64,000 bases of DNA, taken from assembly GCA_030867875.1 (NCBI GenBank), contig JAOWCC010001501.1:19249524-19313523 (forward strand). The letters run 5' to 3'. Position 1 is the stretch's first letter. Every line of letters starts with the position of its first letter. Shown here one piece after another: positions 1-24,300 of this stretch. The DNA is from Actinernus sp. WN-2022. Taxonomy: Eukaryota; Cnidaria; Anthozoa; Actiniaria; Actinernidae. The position numbers and the translations under genes are program-made. Below the pieces are notes generated by a model. It was not told where the DNA came from. It ran no database searches and worked only from the letters and a program-made list of their open reading frames with translations.

Positions 1-814
1 CAGTTGCTGGAGAATTTAAAGGCAAAAATGATACATTATATGAAGGGCTGTGTGCTAAAACTGATGTGATGATTTGAAAACTCTTGAAAGCTAACTTCGC
101 TTTTTGATTAAGAAAACCCGTAATTTCTATCTAGAATGTTAGGATATCACTTGTCATGAAATCTCAAATAAATTAAATAATGCACAAATTAACAAATTAA
201 GCAAGCCATCAAGGCATTTCTACAGCAAAAAGAGTTGTTATTGTTTTGCTATTCTAATAGGTTTTTTTTTTGGGGGGGGGGGGAGAGAGGTTTAGAAAAA
301 CAAAATTGTCGCACACACTCATTCGTTGTATATTGGGCAGGAAATTGCTAATCGTTTACAAACTGAATCTCGAACGGACTTGCTAGCCGCCAAGCTGGAG
401 AGATGGTTGAAACCGGCAGATGTTCTTGTTGGAATGGCGGACTAATATTTGGACAGAGTGACTCTGTGTAGAGTGTCGTTGGGCATCATTAAGTCGCCGG
501 CTTAATTCATGGTCGAACGAAGAACTGTTAGACTAAAAGGCGGTTTGTTATCGCTGTAGATTTACGTAGAGTCGCAGCCCGAGCCAGAAGCTGAAAGGGG
601 AGAGCAGCATCTGGACTAACGGGTCTCAGGTCTAATCCTTGTCATGCCCGAAATATATATATATATATATATACATTTAAATGTTTTCCCATGATCGGCA
701 TTTTTACATACAAGAACTTCGTAAAATTCGACTTCATTCTGCATGAAAAAAAAAAAAAAACGGCCGTAAAAGTAAACATAGGGCCCCTAAGGGCAACTCG
801 TGGATGGCTAGTGA
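1..814. other. Non-coding flank, no gene seen
   Basis: AT-rich DNA with a poly-G run near 275, an (AT)n run near 654-672 and a poly-A run near 746. No thiolase C-terminal exon is visible on the minus strand. Confidence 0.5.
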
Positions 815-1560
815 GCTATTTTGGTATATACTAAAAATCATGTGACCAATGACGTCATCACCACTAAGTGAATCATGGGAAAATAATACCATACCTGTCC
901 AAGTTTGAACTGTCTGGCATTAGAAATGAGAGCTATTGGCATGTACTTAAAATCATGTAATTGATGACATCATCGTTACGTCATCGCCACTAACTGATTG
1001 ATAGCAATCGACTACCATGTATGTCTAGGTTTGAACCAGCTGGCATTAGAAATGAGGGAGATATGGGCATGTACTTAAAATCACGTGACCGATGATGTCA
1101 ATGTTACGTCATCACCACAAAGTAATTTGTTGGAACCCAATACCATGCCTGTCCTTGTTTGAACTGTCTGGCATTAGAAATGAAGGAGATATGTGCATGT
1201 ACTTAAAATCATGTGACCGATGACATCGTTACATCATCGCCACTAATTGATTTGTTGGAATGCAATACCATGTCTGTCCAGGTTTGAACTGACCAGCATT
1301 AGATATGAGGGAGATATGAGCATGTACTTAAAATCACGTGACCGATGATGTATCGTTACATCATCACCACTAAGTGATTGATAGGGATTCACTACCATGT
1401 CTGTCCAGGTTTGAAGTGTCTGGCATTAGAAATGAGGAAGATATGGGCATGTACTTAAAATCAGGTGACCGATGACGTCATCGTTACGTCATCACCACTA
1501 AGTGATCGATAGGGACCCACTACCATGTCTGTCCAGGTTTGAAGTGTCTGGCATTAGATG
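815..1560. repeat. Tandem array, ~126-bp unit, about six copies, CRE-rich
   Basis: The word GCATGTACTTAAAATCA recurs near 939, 1067, 1195, 1320 and 1447 (spacing 125-128 bp), with a diverged first copy near 820. Each unit also has TTTGAACTGTCTGGCATTAG and one or two copies of TGACGTCAT or TTACGTCATC, the CRE/ATF core. Confidence 0.85.
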
Positions 1561-13602
<12,042 letters not shown>

Positions 13603-13761
13603 TTTGGATAGACAAGTTTTGTACTTTTATTTTTCTAAATGAGCCGTAATCGATCAGCGGATGGGTTTGTAATATATGCGTCAACGAGCGAATGCGCATC
13701 AATTCTTATAATTCCCGCTGGTTAGCATTCTGGAAAAATGATTTCGCAGAATTACAGAAAT
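13603..13761. promoter_or_regulatory. Probable shared bidirectional promoter of ACAT2-like gene and SYF2
   Basis: Only 135 bp separate the minus-strand ACAT start codon (13602-13600) from the first possible SYF2 ATG (13738); the better-context ATG is at 13762. There is no clear TATA box at a useful distance. Two divergent housekeeping genes this close normally share one promoter; that part is inference. Both 5' UTRs must be short or overlap. Confidence 0.6.
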
Positions 13762-16700
13762 ATGGCGTCAGAGAAAGTAGATGTAAGTTCTGCTCAAGTT
13801 TTACGGGAATGGCTTTGTATTTCTGCTAGTAATCTTGAGTATTTAGTTAGTACGAGGCTCAGTTAAAGTTTGATTCTTCCAGGTTAACGATCTGCCCCGG
13901 GAAACGAGTACACGGAGTAGTAAATCGCCTGGAAGTGCTGAGGAATATTTGGGCGAAGGTTGTTCGTCAACTTCTTCATCAAAAAGCAGCGCTGATAAAA
14001 GAACCGAAAGGCTAAAGAGATTACAACAGCTACATTTGAGAAGGGTAAATTGAAGCTTATCACTTGTTCCTATAAGGCTATATACATTATTCCACACCCG
14101 GAGTACCCAATCGATGAAAATCGATCATCGGAAAGCCAATCGATAAATCGATATCAATCGATATAATTAACTAATTGATATCGATTGATATCGGTCAATC
14201 GATGAAAATCGATAGTCACACAAAAAATGTGCCAATCGATAAAAATCGATTGTTTTCATTCTGTTTGATAAGAATCAAGTTTCGTTTTTAATTATAACCC
14301 GTCGATATCCTGATACATGACAAGCCATTTAGACGGCTTTGTTTTCCCACGACACGAAAGTGAGCAGTGAACGGACGTTACTCGTCAAGTCATGGCTACA
14401 CAAGCAAAACTATCAGAAGTATCTATAAATTGTACGGTTAAAGGCTACCAAGAGTGCACATTTGAAGTGGCCATAGGGGAGCGCTTTACAGCTACAAAGA
14501 AAAGGGGGGAGCGTGGTAATTCATTGAAAGTAACCAACGATCGCGGGCAGCTTGGTCACCTCCAATTGGAACTGGTCACTCCTTTCTGGCCGTTACATAC
14601 AAGCATCCATGTGTACGTATAATTTTAAGTAAGAATTATAGGTTCGCGAGATAGGTTTAGACGTTAGAGTGATTTTTCTTAACAGTCCGGTGTGGATTTT
14701 CATCAGCTGAATAGCGCAGCGGAAATCGATAAAATCGATGAAGTTAAATTATCGATTGATATTGGAAATCGATAAAATCAATAGTCACACAAACCCTTCT
14801 TATCGATTTTCATCGATTTCCAATATCAATCGATAAATTGATATCGATTGATATCGATTTTCATCGATTGGTATTGGTTATCGATTTTATCGATTGGATA
14901 CTCCGGGTCCACACTGTGTTCTTTTTTATTACGTACGTTGCAGACCTTCCAACCTTTGCAATCTGTAAGTGTACAGTACAGCCTGGATGTATGTTAACAT
15001 TTACACGCGTGTACAAAATTAATTTACTACATGCATTTTAGTGTATTACACGCGTGCACTACACTCGTGTATTACATGCAAAATGCGTGTAGTTTTCCTT
15101 TGTTATACAGTTATTGTCAAAAATCTATTCGGCATGAAATTGTTTGTAACCTGCAACTCCAGCGCCGTCTCTAGATCTTCGAGCGGTTTCAATTACCAAT
15201 GGTTTCCGCCAAAACTTAATAAACCATGCTGAAGGAAACTTTTGATCGTATGCTCTGCATTCACTCTGCAATTCACGTAATAAACATTCAAACAACTTGC
15301 CCTAAACATTCGAACAACTTGCCCTAAACATTCGAACGACTTGCGCTTACGTTCGAACAATTCAACATCACAAAGTAATGACGTCAAAACTGCAAATGTT
15401 CGATGTGGTTCGTGTGATCTCACGCTAATTAACAGACAACAAATTAAAACTGAATGGACTCAAACCATTTTTCGCACCAGGTGGAAACTGTTCGGATACG
15501 TAAATGAAGTAAAAACTTTCAAAACGTTTGATTCTGTAAGTATCTCTATTTCTAAAAGAAAATTTTATCCGTTGAGAATATTTGGTGCGATCTCAAAGGA
15601 AAACAAACACGGAGTCATTGATTATTCAAATCAGTTCGCGGAAAATGTCACACTTCTGTGTCGCGGAATTCAAGATTCGAAACTCATTATCTTTGAAAAC
15701 GGATCCACATTAAATAAAAAGAACTCCAAAATGTTCTGTTTAGTAGACGTTATCATTTGCCAGCAAAGTTGAGAAGCTTTGTGGTGATTTATAAAACTAC
15801 AATGCAATAAAATCACACTTCCCGTGAAGTTGGCGGCACTTTTGTTGTGTGAAAAACCAGACAATCAGTCTTCAATGCTGAAAGCACATGTCAACAAATT
15901 TTGAAGGATTGACAGATCTGAGTTTAAACTACAGAAGCTTTTATCAGATGAACTAAAAACACCAAACCAGTGCTGGGACGGTGTTTCGTACAAATGTCAG
16001 GATTATCCGTTTATAGAACGTTTTTAGTTTTTAGTCCTTTGTGAAAGCTCCAGAGGCTTCGATTGAGTAACGGATTGAGTGCATCGTTCGAACGGTTGCT
16101 TGAATAACATGTAGCGTTCGAACGGCCAAGTGATAGTTAGAACGGATTGAGTGGATAGTTTATACGATTTTCACAAAACGTTTAAACGGGCTAGGAAAAA
16201 TCCAAACGGTTTTGTAAAACGTTCGAACGATTTATAAAATCATTTAAACGGTTTCTCAAAACGTTCGAACGGACACCGAACGGTCTCTGAACGACTTTTT
16301 AGGCCGTTTGTTTTTCACACGAAGGTACGTTTTCCCGTGTGTGGTCACAATTAGCGTTTATGATATGACTAAAACACAGACTTAGCATTTACAATGTATT
16401 ACAAATGTAAGCGCTTCGGTTCCTCGCTACGAACTTATTTTTGAAAAACATGTAGGAAGAATTGTCGTAAATCTCTGCCAAAGTTTTTAGCTGAGGTTCT
16501 ACACTTTAGTCCAATGCTAATTCGGCTAATTCAGTGTGGAAAACTTTAATTCGCGAACCGGTATTGTTGATCTACGGTATTCTTCTGCAGTTATTCTCTG
16601 GAGTTCAACGAGTTAATGAGGCACTGAGGTGCGTGTAGTTCCGTGCGTGTAGCACACAAAAGTGTGTGTAATTACACTCAGTTCGTGTAGTTACACTCAG

Positions 16701-19700
16701 TTGAGTGTAGTACACGCGTGGAATTCCACGCACGTTACACGCAAAATGTGTTAACATACATCCAGGCTGTACTGTAAATGGCTCTATCAGTATCTGTCAC
16801 TATCAGTCTAGTCTCTATCAATTCCATCCCTCGGCGGTTACCGTACGGACGGACTTAATAGAGCAGATTTCGTATGAGTGCGACAAACTACGGCATGTCC
16901 GCAACCGTGCTGTACCGTGGTAATGCCGGAATCGAATCACAGAGATAATCGATAAAGTCGATGATAGATTAAAACAATAACTAATCGATTGATATTGATA
17001 ATGGATGACCAATCGATGAAGCAAAAATTTGTGACCTTATCGGAGGGTCTGAATGGGGGGGTCTACATGTCAGTTGTCAGTTAAATTTTTGGCCATTTGT
17101 CAGTTGTCAGTTAGCCCTAGTTAATCATTGCTAGAGAAAATTTACAATGTTTGACCAACAAACACCAAATTTGTCAGTTGTCAGTAAAAAAAATCGTCAT
17201 TTGTCAGTAGTCAGTTAACCCCATTCAGACCCTCTTATCGATTGCCATCGATTATCACAATACAGTTTGATCTGTCTGATCTCTCTGGCTTGTTGTCTGA
17301 TCTCTCTGGCTTGTGACTTCAACTCTACACTAATGGGTACATTGATTCCTCCTCCCAAACTACTTTGAATGCATTTCCCCGTTCACCTTTCTTCTTCTTT
17401 GCAACAAACTTCTCTCCTACATTTATAACCTCAAACGAACAGCACTGGTACCCTTTGACAATACGTCATATTTTTATGAGAACTTTGTTTTCCTGTTCTG
17501 ACATAATAATTCTAAACCTGGTTCTAAACGTAGCCTGTGTACAGCCGTCCGTCTCCCCTCAAAACTCGGGAAGGGACGTCTGTGCTACACGGTCGTTAAT
17601 CGTATTCCAGCATAATTCTGCATAAGAGTTAAAGCTCTTCACGCATCCCAAAGGCTGCCCTGTATCTCGATTTCCATTGGCCGAGAAAAACGAGATGATA
17701 AACATTGTAGATTTCAGATTGTTCATTTCCTATTGTTAACGGCAAGATCTAGCCTGTACATAGACCTCCGTAATCCCTTCAAAGGAAGGGATTTGGAGAT
17801 CTTTCTTTCCTCAAGGGAGTTGAAGATTGGATGTACAGTACATGTACTCGTGAGTTTGAGAACCATGTTAGCTAGAGGGTTAACTGGAAGTCGCACTCGT
17901 AGCGACTGGTCTGACCGCCGAGGCTATTGATATTGCTTCTGGTTGATCATCTCCCACAGCCACTCTCTTTTCTTTTTGAAGAACTAGACGATATTAGCCT
18001 GTACACAGACCGTAATTCCTTCATAAGGAAGGAAAAGGAGATATGTACTATGGATTCGTTAATTGTGTTCTAGGTCATGTGGATAGTTACAGGAATGTTG
18101 TAACCAGTTGATGATTGACTGGTGCTCTTGACCTTCGTTGAGCTCGGGTTTTCCCGCGGTTGGAATTGTATTATGACGAATTGCTATGTCATTTTGTGCC
18201 TGTGCTTGGTTAAATCGAAAATTTATAAGAATCTCGTTCAAGGAACGTGACCTAGAACACGATTAACAAATCCATAGTACAGACCTCCTCCTTTTCCTTC
18301 CTTATGAAGGGATTACGGGGTCTGTGTACAGGCTATCTAAACGTGGCACACTTTCTGTGATAGGAATGGAACAAGTGATCAACTGTCAGTGTCTTGCCAA
18401 TGTCTGGTAAACCATATACCTTGATTGCCAATCGATATAAATCAATGAATGTTATTTTTTGTGACTATCGATTGCCTGATACCAATCAATATTAATTAGT
18501 TAATTTTATCGTTTGATTTTGATTTATCAATTGCATTTCCGATTATCGACTTCTTCGATTGGTAATGCCTGGTTTGATTGGATCAGCAGGACAAAAACAA
18601 TGGGAAACCATTTCAATGTCACAGCATGCCATACGGTAACCATGCTGTAGTCAGTGCTGTAGTTTGTCCCACTCATACGAAATCTGCTCTATGGCTTTGG
18701 AGGAAGCCTGCAAAACTTTCAACATTTCTGAATCTAAACATGAAGCTTAAAGGTTATTTGTATTTTACAGAACCAGGGAGGTGGTGGTGGTTATCATAAA
18801 ACAGATAATAAACATGCATAAGGCTCACATATATTACTGTTGCTACATGTATCTGATTTTCTGTCACCTTTTCAATGATGTCATGTCGAATAACATGCAA
18901 AGTAAAATCTAATTTATACAGTATACATGTAGTAGATTTGAAACTGATTTCTTGTTAAAATTACTCATCTGACCAACATTTTGTACAACAATACTTCTGT
19001 GTCTGCACAGGCTCATGCAAACCGAGGTAAGTTTGGGAGAATTCGAGAGCAGAACAAACACAAGGCCGCAAGTCCAGTGTTCGTACCTGCTCAAGAATTT
19101 TCCCAAACTTACCGAGGTTTACATGAGCCTGTTCAAAAACAGAAAATCTGTTTCATTTTTTTAATAAAATAATAATCATTTTAATCAAGGTTACTGGGGA
19201 CCTTCAGGGTACGTTTCGGGAGAAAAAAATTGCACAATATCTATAAGGCGGACATACCTAAACCTGTATATCGTTGGAAGGGTTATATAACTGGCTACAA
19301 TGCTGTTGTATTTTTGTATCGGTTTGATTTTTTTATTTATAGATAAAACTCCATAAGCTCAAAAAAGGTTTGCCGAGAAAAAGCTGATTGAAAGAAAACC
19401 ATGTTTCACGCCCCAATATGTCTAGCCCCGCCTCATCAACACTTTCACCAGTAGCTGGCCAATCAAATCAGATCAGATTTTAATTTGTGTCACTTTCTTT
19501 TACTGTGCCTGTGAATTGGAAGTGTTGTGTTGTGTTGCATTCTGCTCTGGATCAGCCCGGAGAAGTGATACCATCATGGAGAGAAAGGAATCGAAAAGTA
19601 TATCAAAATCGGAAATAGTCATTCAAAAGTCTAACTATTATAACAGCCGAGCAAGTTTAGAGAGGCAGGAGGAGAAACAATACAGGCACTACGAAGCACA

Positions 19701-21169
19701 GCCATGTCAAAGAAAAGCCTGATATAGAGAAAGCAAATGCTTCAATAGATTGGGAATTTTTTCTTATTTATTGTACGTTTAGCGAAACTGTAAGTTGGCT
19801 TCTAGAATCAATGTGTTTACAAGGACAAACTATTAGTACTATGGATGAGACTTTGCAAGTCAGCAGAAATCTGAAGTCAAATTGCCAGGTTTTGAGTTCA
19901 ATGGATTTTCTCACTATTCATGTCACAGTTTACTCAGATATTTTCAAATGACATCCTCGAATGATAAAGTAAGCCACATATTAAACAGTTTAGGGGGAAA
20001 AAGCCCATAAAATATCAATATTGGAGCTGATTTCAAAGGTTTTATTATTGTGCTAGTTTTGTGGGCATACAAGTATGTTACGGCTGAGTAATTCTACACT
20101 TCGCATGACACTCTGTCAAATTTCAAACCTTGCAAATATAAGAAATCTTTTTTTCCTGATGACAATTTTTTTCTAAACATTTTTTTGTATCTGAAAGATT
20201 TGATGAAATACTACATTACAAGCGAAAAAAAAGTATTAAAAACATCTCTGTTTCTGAAGGTCCCCAGTAACTTTAAAGAAGCACTTAAGGTGCTTGTCTT
20301 ACGGTGTGACGTCATTTCCATGTTTGCACAGGCTAATGAAAACATGGCTATCAGCCAATCAGAATGGGCATACTATCTAAATATTATTTTATGATATGAC
20401 TTGAAGGATTTCTAAACTTGGAAGCAATCAATCTTGCCTAGACAGTTGATTTTGAAGGTTGCTACATGTACAGTTTGTGTACATGTTTATTTCAACCACT
20501 GATGAATTTTGTTTCTCTCTGCCTTCATGGCATCCGCATGCTAATGTCTCCACAGCAACGCATGTGTGAAACAAAAGACCAATAATGCTTAATAAGTGCA
20601 TGCAACAACTCTTTCAGAAAGCTATATTTGTTAACTTATTCAGTTTCATCTCCCTCCCACCTCCCAGCTGGCAAAACTAACAAAACCTGTGCATTTCATA
20701 ATGAGCCAAATTGGATGTCAGACTGGGTGGCCATGAGAAGGGAGTCTCACAGTCCAACCATGAGAGTTGGAAGGTCTGTCATTGGCTAGTATGTTGGGTA
20801 GTTACGTTTCTATTCATTCTTAGCTGTAATTTATTTAACACTGCTGGTTGGTTAATTCTTACTGTAGTACTTTATCATTTTGTTGTAGAATGAAGCTCGT
20901 AAACTGAATCATCAGGAGGTTGCAGAGGAGGACAGAAAGCACAAGCTACCTTCAAACTGGAAAGCCAAGCAAATTAGAGTGGAGTGGGAGAACAAAGATG
21001 AAGAGGCCAGGAAGGTAAATAGAAATTTTGATGTCTGATGAGTATACATCTTATTCGCACATGATTTTTGAGATCTGTAATCTGGGATCTTGATCTAACA
21101 TGGAAATAACCACTGTAATATATATCAAAGAGCATCCAATCTCAAAGAACATGTTTTATAAATCAACAA

Positions 21170-21205
<36 letters not shown>

Positions 21206-21348
21206 CTTTATTAAAGTCTCAATCTTATAGCTTGGCACAAGTACCTTGGTAATCGGGGAGACTACGTCAGTGGACCTACGATTTTACGTCCTCATCCGAG
21301 AAGACGTGAAGGTCTAACCATTCGCAGTTGTTTCACAAAGGCAGCACC

Positions 21349-21383
<35 letters not shown>

Positions 21384-24300
21384 TCGGCTGGGGTTTGAAC
21401 CCGCGACCTCCCGCACAACAGACCGGTGCTTGACCACTGAGCTAACCGGGAGGCGGTATACTTCTGATCTGCTGTAACTGACACACTGCTGGGATGTTTA
21501 GAGTTTTGAGGAAGGCCACTTGATCATTAGTGAAAAGATATAAACTACAATAAATGCTCTCTGTGACAAACAGACTGTATGCAGCCTGATGGTGATATTG
21601 TCACAAGCTCACTTGCAACAAGTGGAGCCATTTGAAAAATCAAGGACTTTCTATAACCCATAGGCAAGTTCACAATGTAAACATTTCTCCTTGATAAAAC
21701 TCTAGAAGTGATTTCTCTTGATGTAGATACAGCTTTTCCACATAAAACAATGTACAGAATTTTGCAAATCACACCATGTCTTTGATCCAAAATATTTAGC
21801 GTGAAATGTTGCACATAATTATAGAATTGACCAATCAAAATCACAACTGCGATTTTGGGGTAGTGACATCATTGGACAGCATTACTGGCTAATGAATTCA
21901 CACTTTTACCACAACTGCCGGTAATCTCGCGATCTGATTGGTTGAAGTACGGTGGTAAATGAGAGTCCAGACAACGGTGCTGACACGAGAAAGTTATAGA
22001 CAACGCTGGCTCTTTCAAAGCTGTCACGCTTTGTAACGAAACTTCCTTGTACGTTTTCTAATATTGTTGTAAAAAACAAATTTCCACTGGTTTTCCGTGG
22101 TGTGGACTCTTATTTACCACGATTTACGTCATCACATGTCCACACCACGGAAAACCAGTGGAAATTTGCTAAGTTTCTCTTGGGGAGTGGACCCTGGAAC
22201 GAGATGAGGCGATGGCTGTTTTTCAGACTAAGTATTTAAACACAAGTTTCAGTTCTTCATTCATTACTTTTCCAAGTTTGGTGGAGTTAGTAGATGACAA
22301 GAACATTTTAGTATTGTCAGCAAAAATCCTAAAAGATAATTAGTTATTTGAGGAGCTGGGTAAGTCATTTATATAAAATAGGAATAGGAGAGGACCTAGT
22401 GTTGATCCTTGAGGGATTCCACACTTGATCTTCATGGTCATTGACTGTATATTACACATTTGGACATATTGAGTCTGTTCATAGAGATAGCTGCTGAACC
22501 AAATTAGAGCAGATCCTTGGATACCATATTTTTTTAGTTTTCTTAGTAGAATATCATGGTTCACAGTGCTAGGGGCCCTTTTAATTAACCATAGACTTTG
22601 ACAAAACTACTGGCCTCGCGCACGATGTTGGTGATCACCTTTTCACATTTTACAGTCTAACGCTAGATTTAGTGTCATAATTTCACTATGCTTTAATGTA
22701 GAAGCTTGAATTTTCACAGGAAGATGATGTAGTTCGTGTGCACCAAGAGGAGTGAAAATCGTTTTCTGAAGTTTCGAAATGATTATTAAAATCACTTTTT
22801 TTCTATAGCATACCACTTAATTTTAGCTGTTTTTGACCTATTTTTCATGCCGATAGAAAAACTTAGAAGTCACTCACCTTCGAAACGAGCCCCAACATCC
22901 GGCAAAAGGTTATACATTTGTGATGCACATTAACTATAGTTTCATTTGCACTTCGTGTTTTTTGTGGTTTGTTGATGGTTTTACATACACAATCCATTTT
23001 ATAGCGTTAGACTGCCATTTTAAATGCACAAAATTGCCAGATTCGCGTATCGTGCCCTCGGGGCTCGATGTTCGGATCGAGCATAGAGGCATGATTATCG
23101 AGCCTTCAAATCTAGACTCTTAACTCTAAAGCTTTTACCTTTATGTTACTGGTATGAATACCTTGACCTCATCTTCTTGTATAAGGCAAAACACGGTTTA
23201 GTAACCTTAGCTCCAGATGTTTTGCCAAAGCTTGTAAACAGGGTGAATTTAAGCATCTCTCTACGTTCGATGGATAACTCACTTAATCTTATTACTTATC
23301 AGATTCCTAATGTCAAGACCCTGTGTTACCAAGATAGTTATTTTATAAGAGCTTCCCGAACTTGGAATACACTTCCACACGAACTGCGTAAATCAGATAT
23401 CTCTTTACCTAAGTTTAGATCATTACTATTTAAATATTACGTGTCTGCCATCACTTCTGTATTTGACATCGAGAACCCTAGGTCTTGGAAGTCTGTATGT
23501 CTGAAATGTCACCAGGCAAGACAGTTAACCGCACCTCTCAAATGCTGCTTTTAGGTTGAAATAGGTGTTGTAATTAGATCATTTATTGTAATTTTATTTT
23601 TCATAGGAAACCAACGTAATTGGCTAACGCTGTGTTGGTTCTCCTGGCCTCTATATGTTTTGTTTGTTGTATATTTTACTTTATTCTATTTTGTATCTTC
23701 TATATATTATGGCCGAAGTAAGTAAATAAAAAATAAATAAATAAAAAGTTCTAGATCGGGCCTTTTACGTTAGGCTCGATGAGGGCACCATTAGGGCTCT
23801 ATAAAGGCACAATAATATTCAGGCAAAGGCTCGATGAAGGCACGATCCAAAGCTCGATGAAGGCACGATGCCAGGCTCATAACATTTTGCATAATGTCAC
23901 TACATACCCTGAGTTCCAGAGGTTAAATGTTTTGCCTTTTGTTGATAAAATCGGTGAGCGCCTTCCGTGCGCTCACCGAATTTACCGACAAAAGGCAAAA
24001 CATTTAACCTCTGGAATCCAGGGTAGTCACTACACTGAGTTCATTGCACATACAATGTACCAACTCGGCTCAACTTAATTTAAGCTATGATTTTCAGGCG
24101 AGACTACAAGAATGGCTTTTCTAAAGTGAGAGAAATACCAAAAAACACCCAAAATGCATAATAGAACTCAAGTTGAAGCAGTCAGGTTTTAAACTGAGAG
24201 CCATACTATTAAAAACTGTAAGCTTTGAGTATATAGTTTCGGAGAAAGAAATGTTGCTCAGATTGACCATACGTACATGTACATGTACATCTATCAGCCA

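Larger units (their letters stand above)
16928..18560. mobile_element. 1.6-kb ATCGAT-type element inserted in the family B MITE
   Basis: GGTAATGCC lies directly on both sides (16919-16927, 18561-18569). Both ends carry ATCGAT-rich subterminal sequence like that in 14096-14908 (AATCGAtcacagag... / ...cttcttCGATT, inverted). Two smaller elements are nested in it. Confidence 0.6.
16861..18689. mobile_element. Outer MITE (family B), split by a 1.6-kb insert
   Basis: GAGCAGATTTCGTATGAGTG at the left and CACTCATACGAAATCTGCTC at the right are flanked by TA (16859-16860, 18690-18691). The uninterrupted relative at 42451-42653 is only about 200 bp, which shows that most of the inside (16928-18560) came later. 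Confidence 0.75.
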
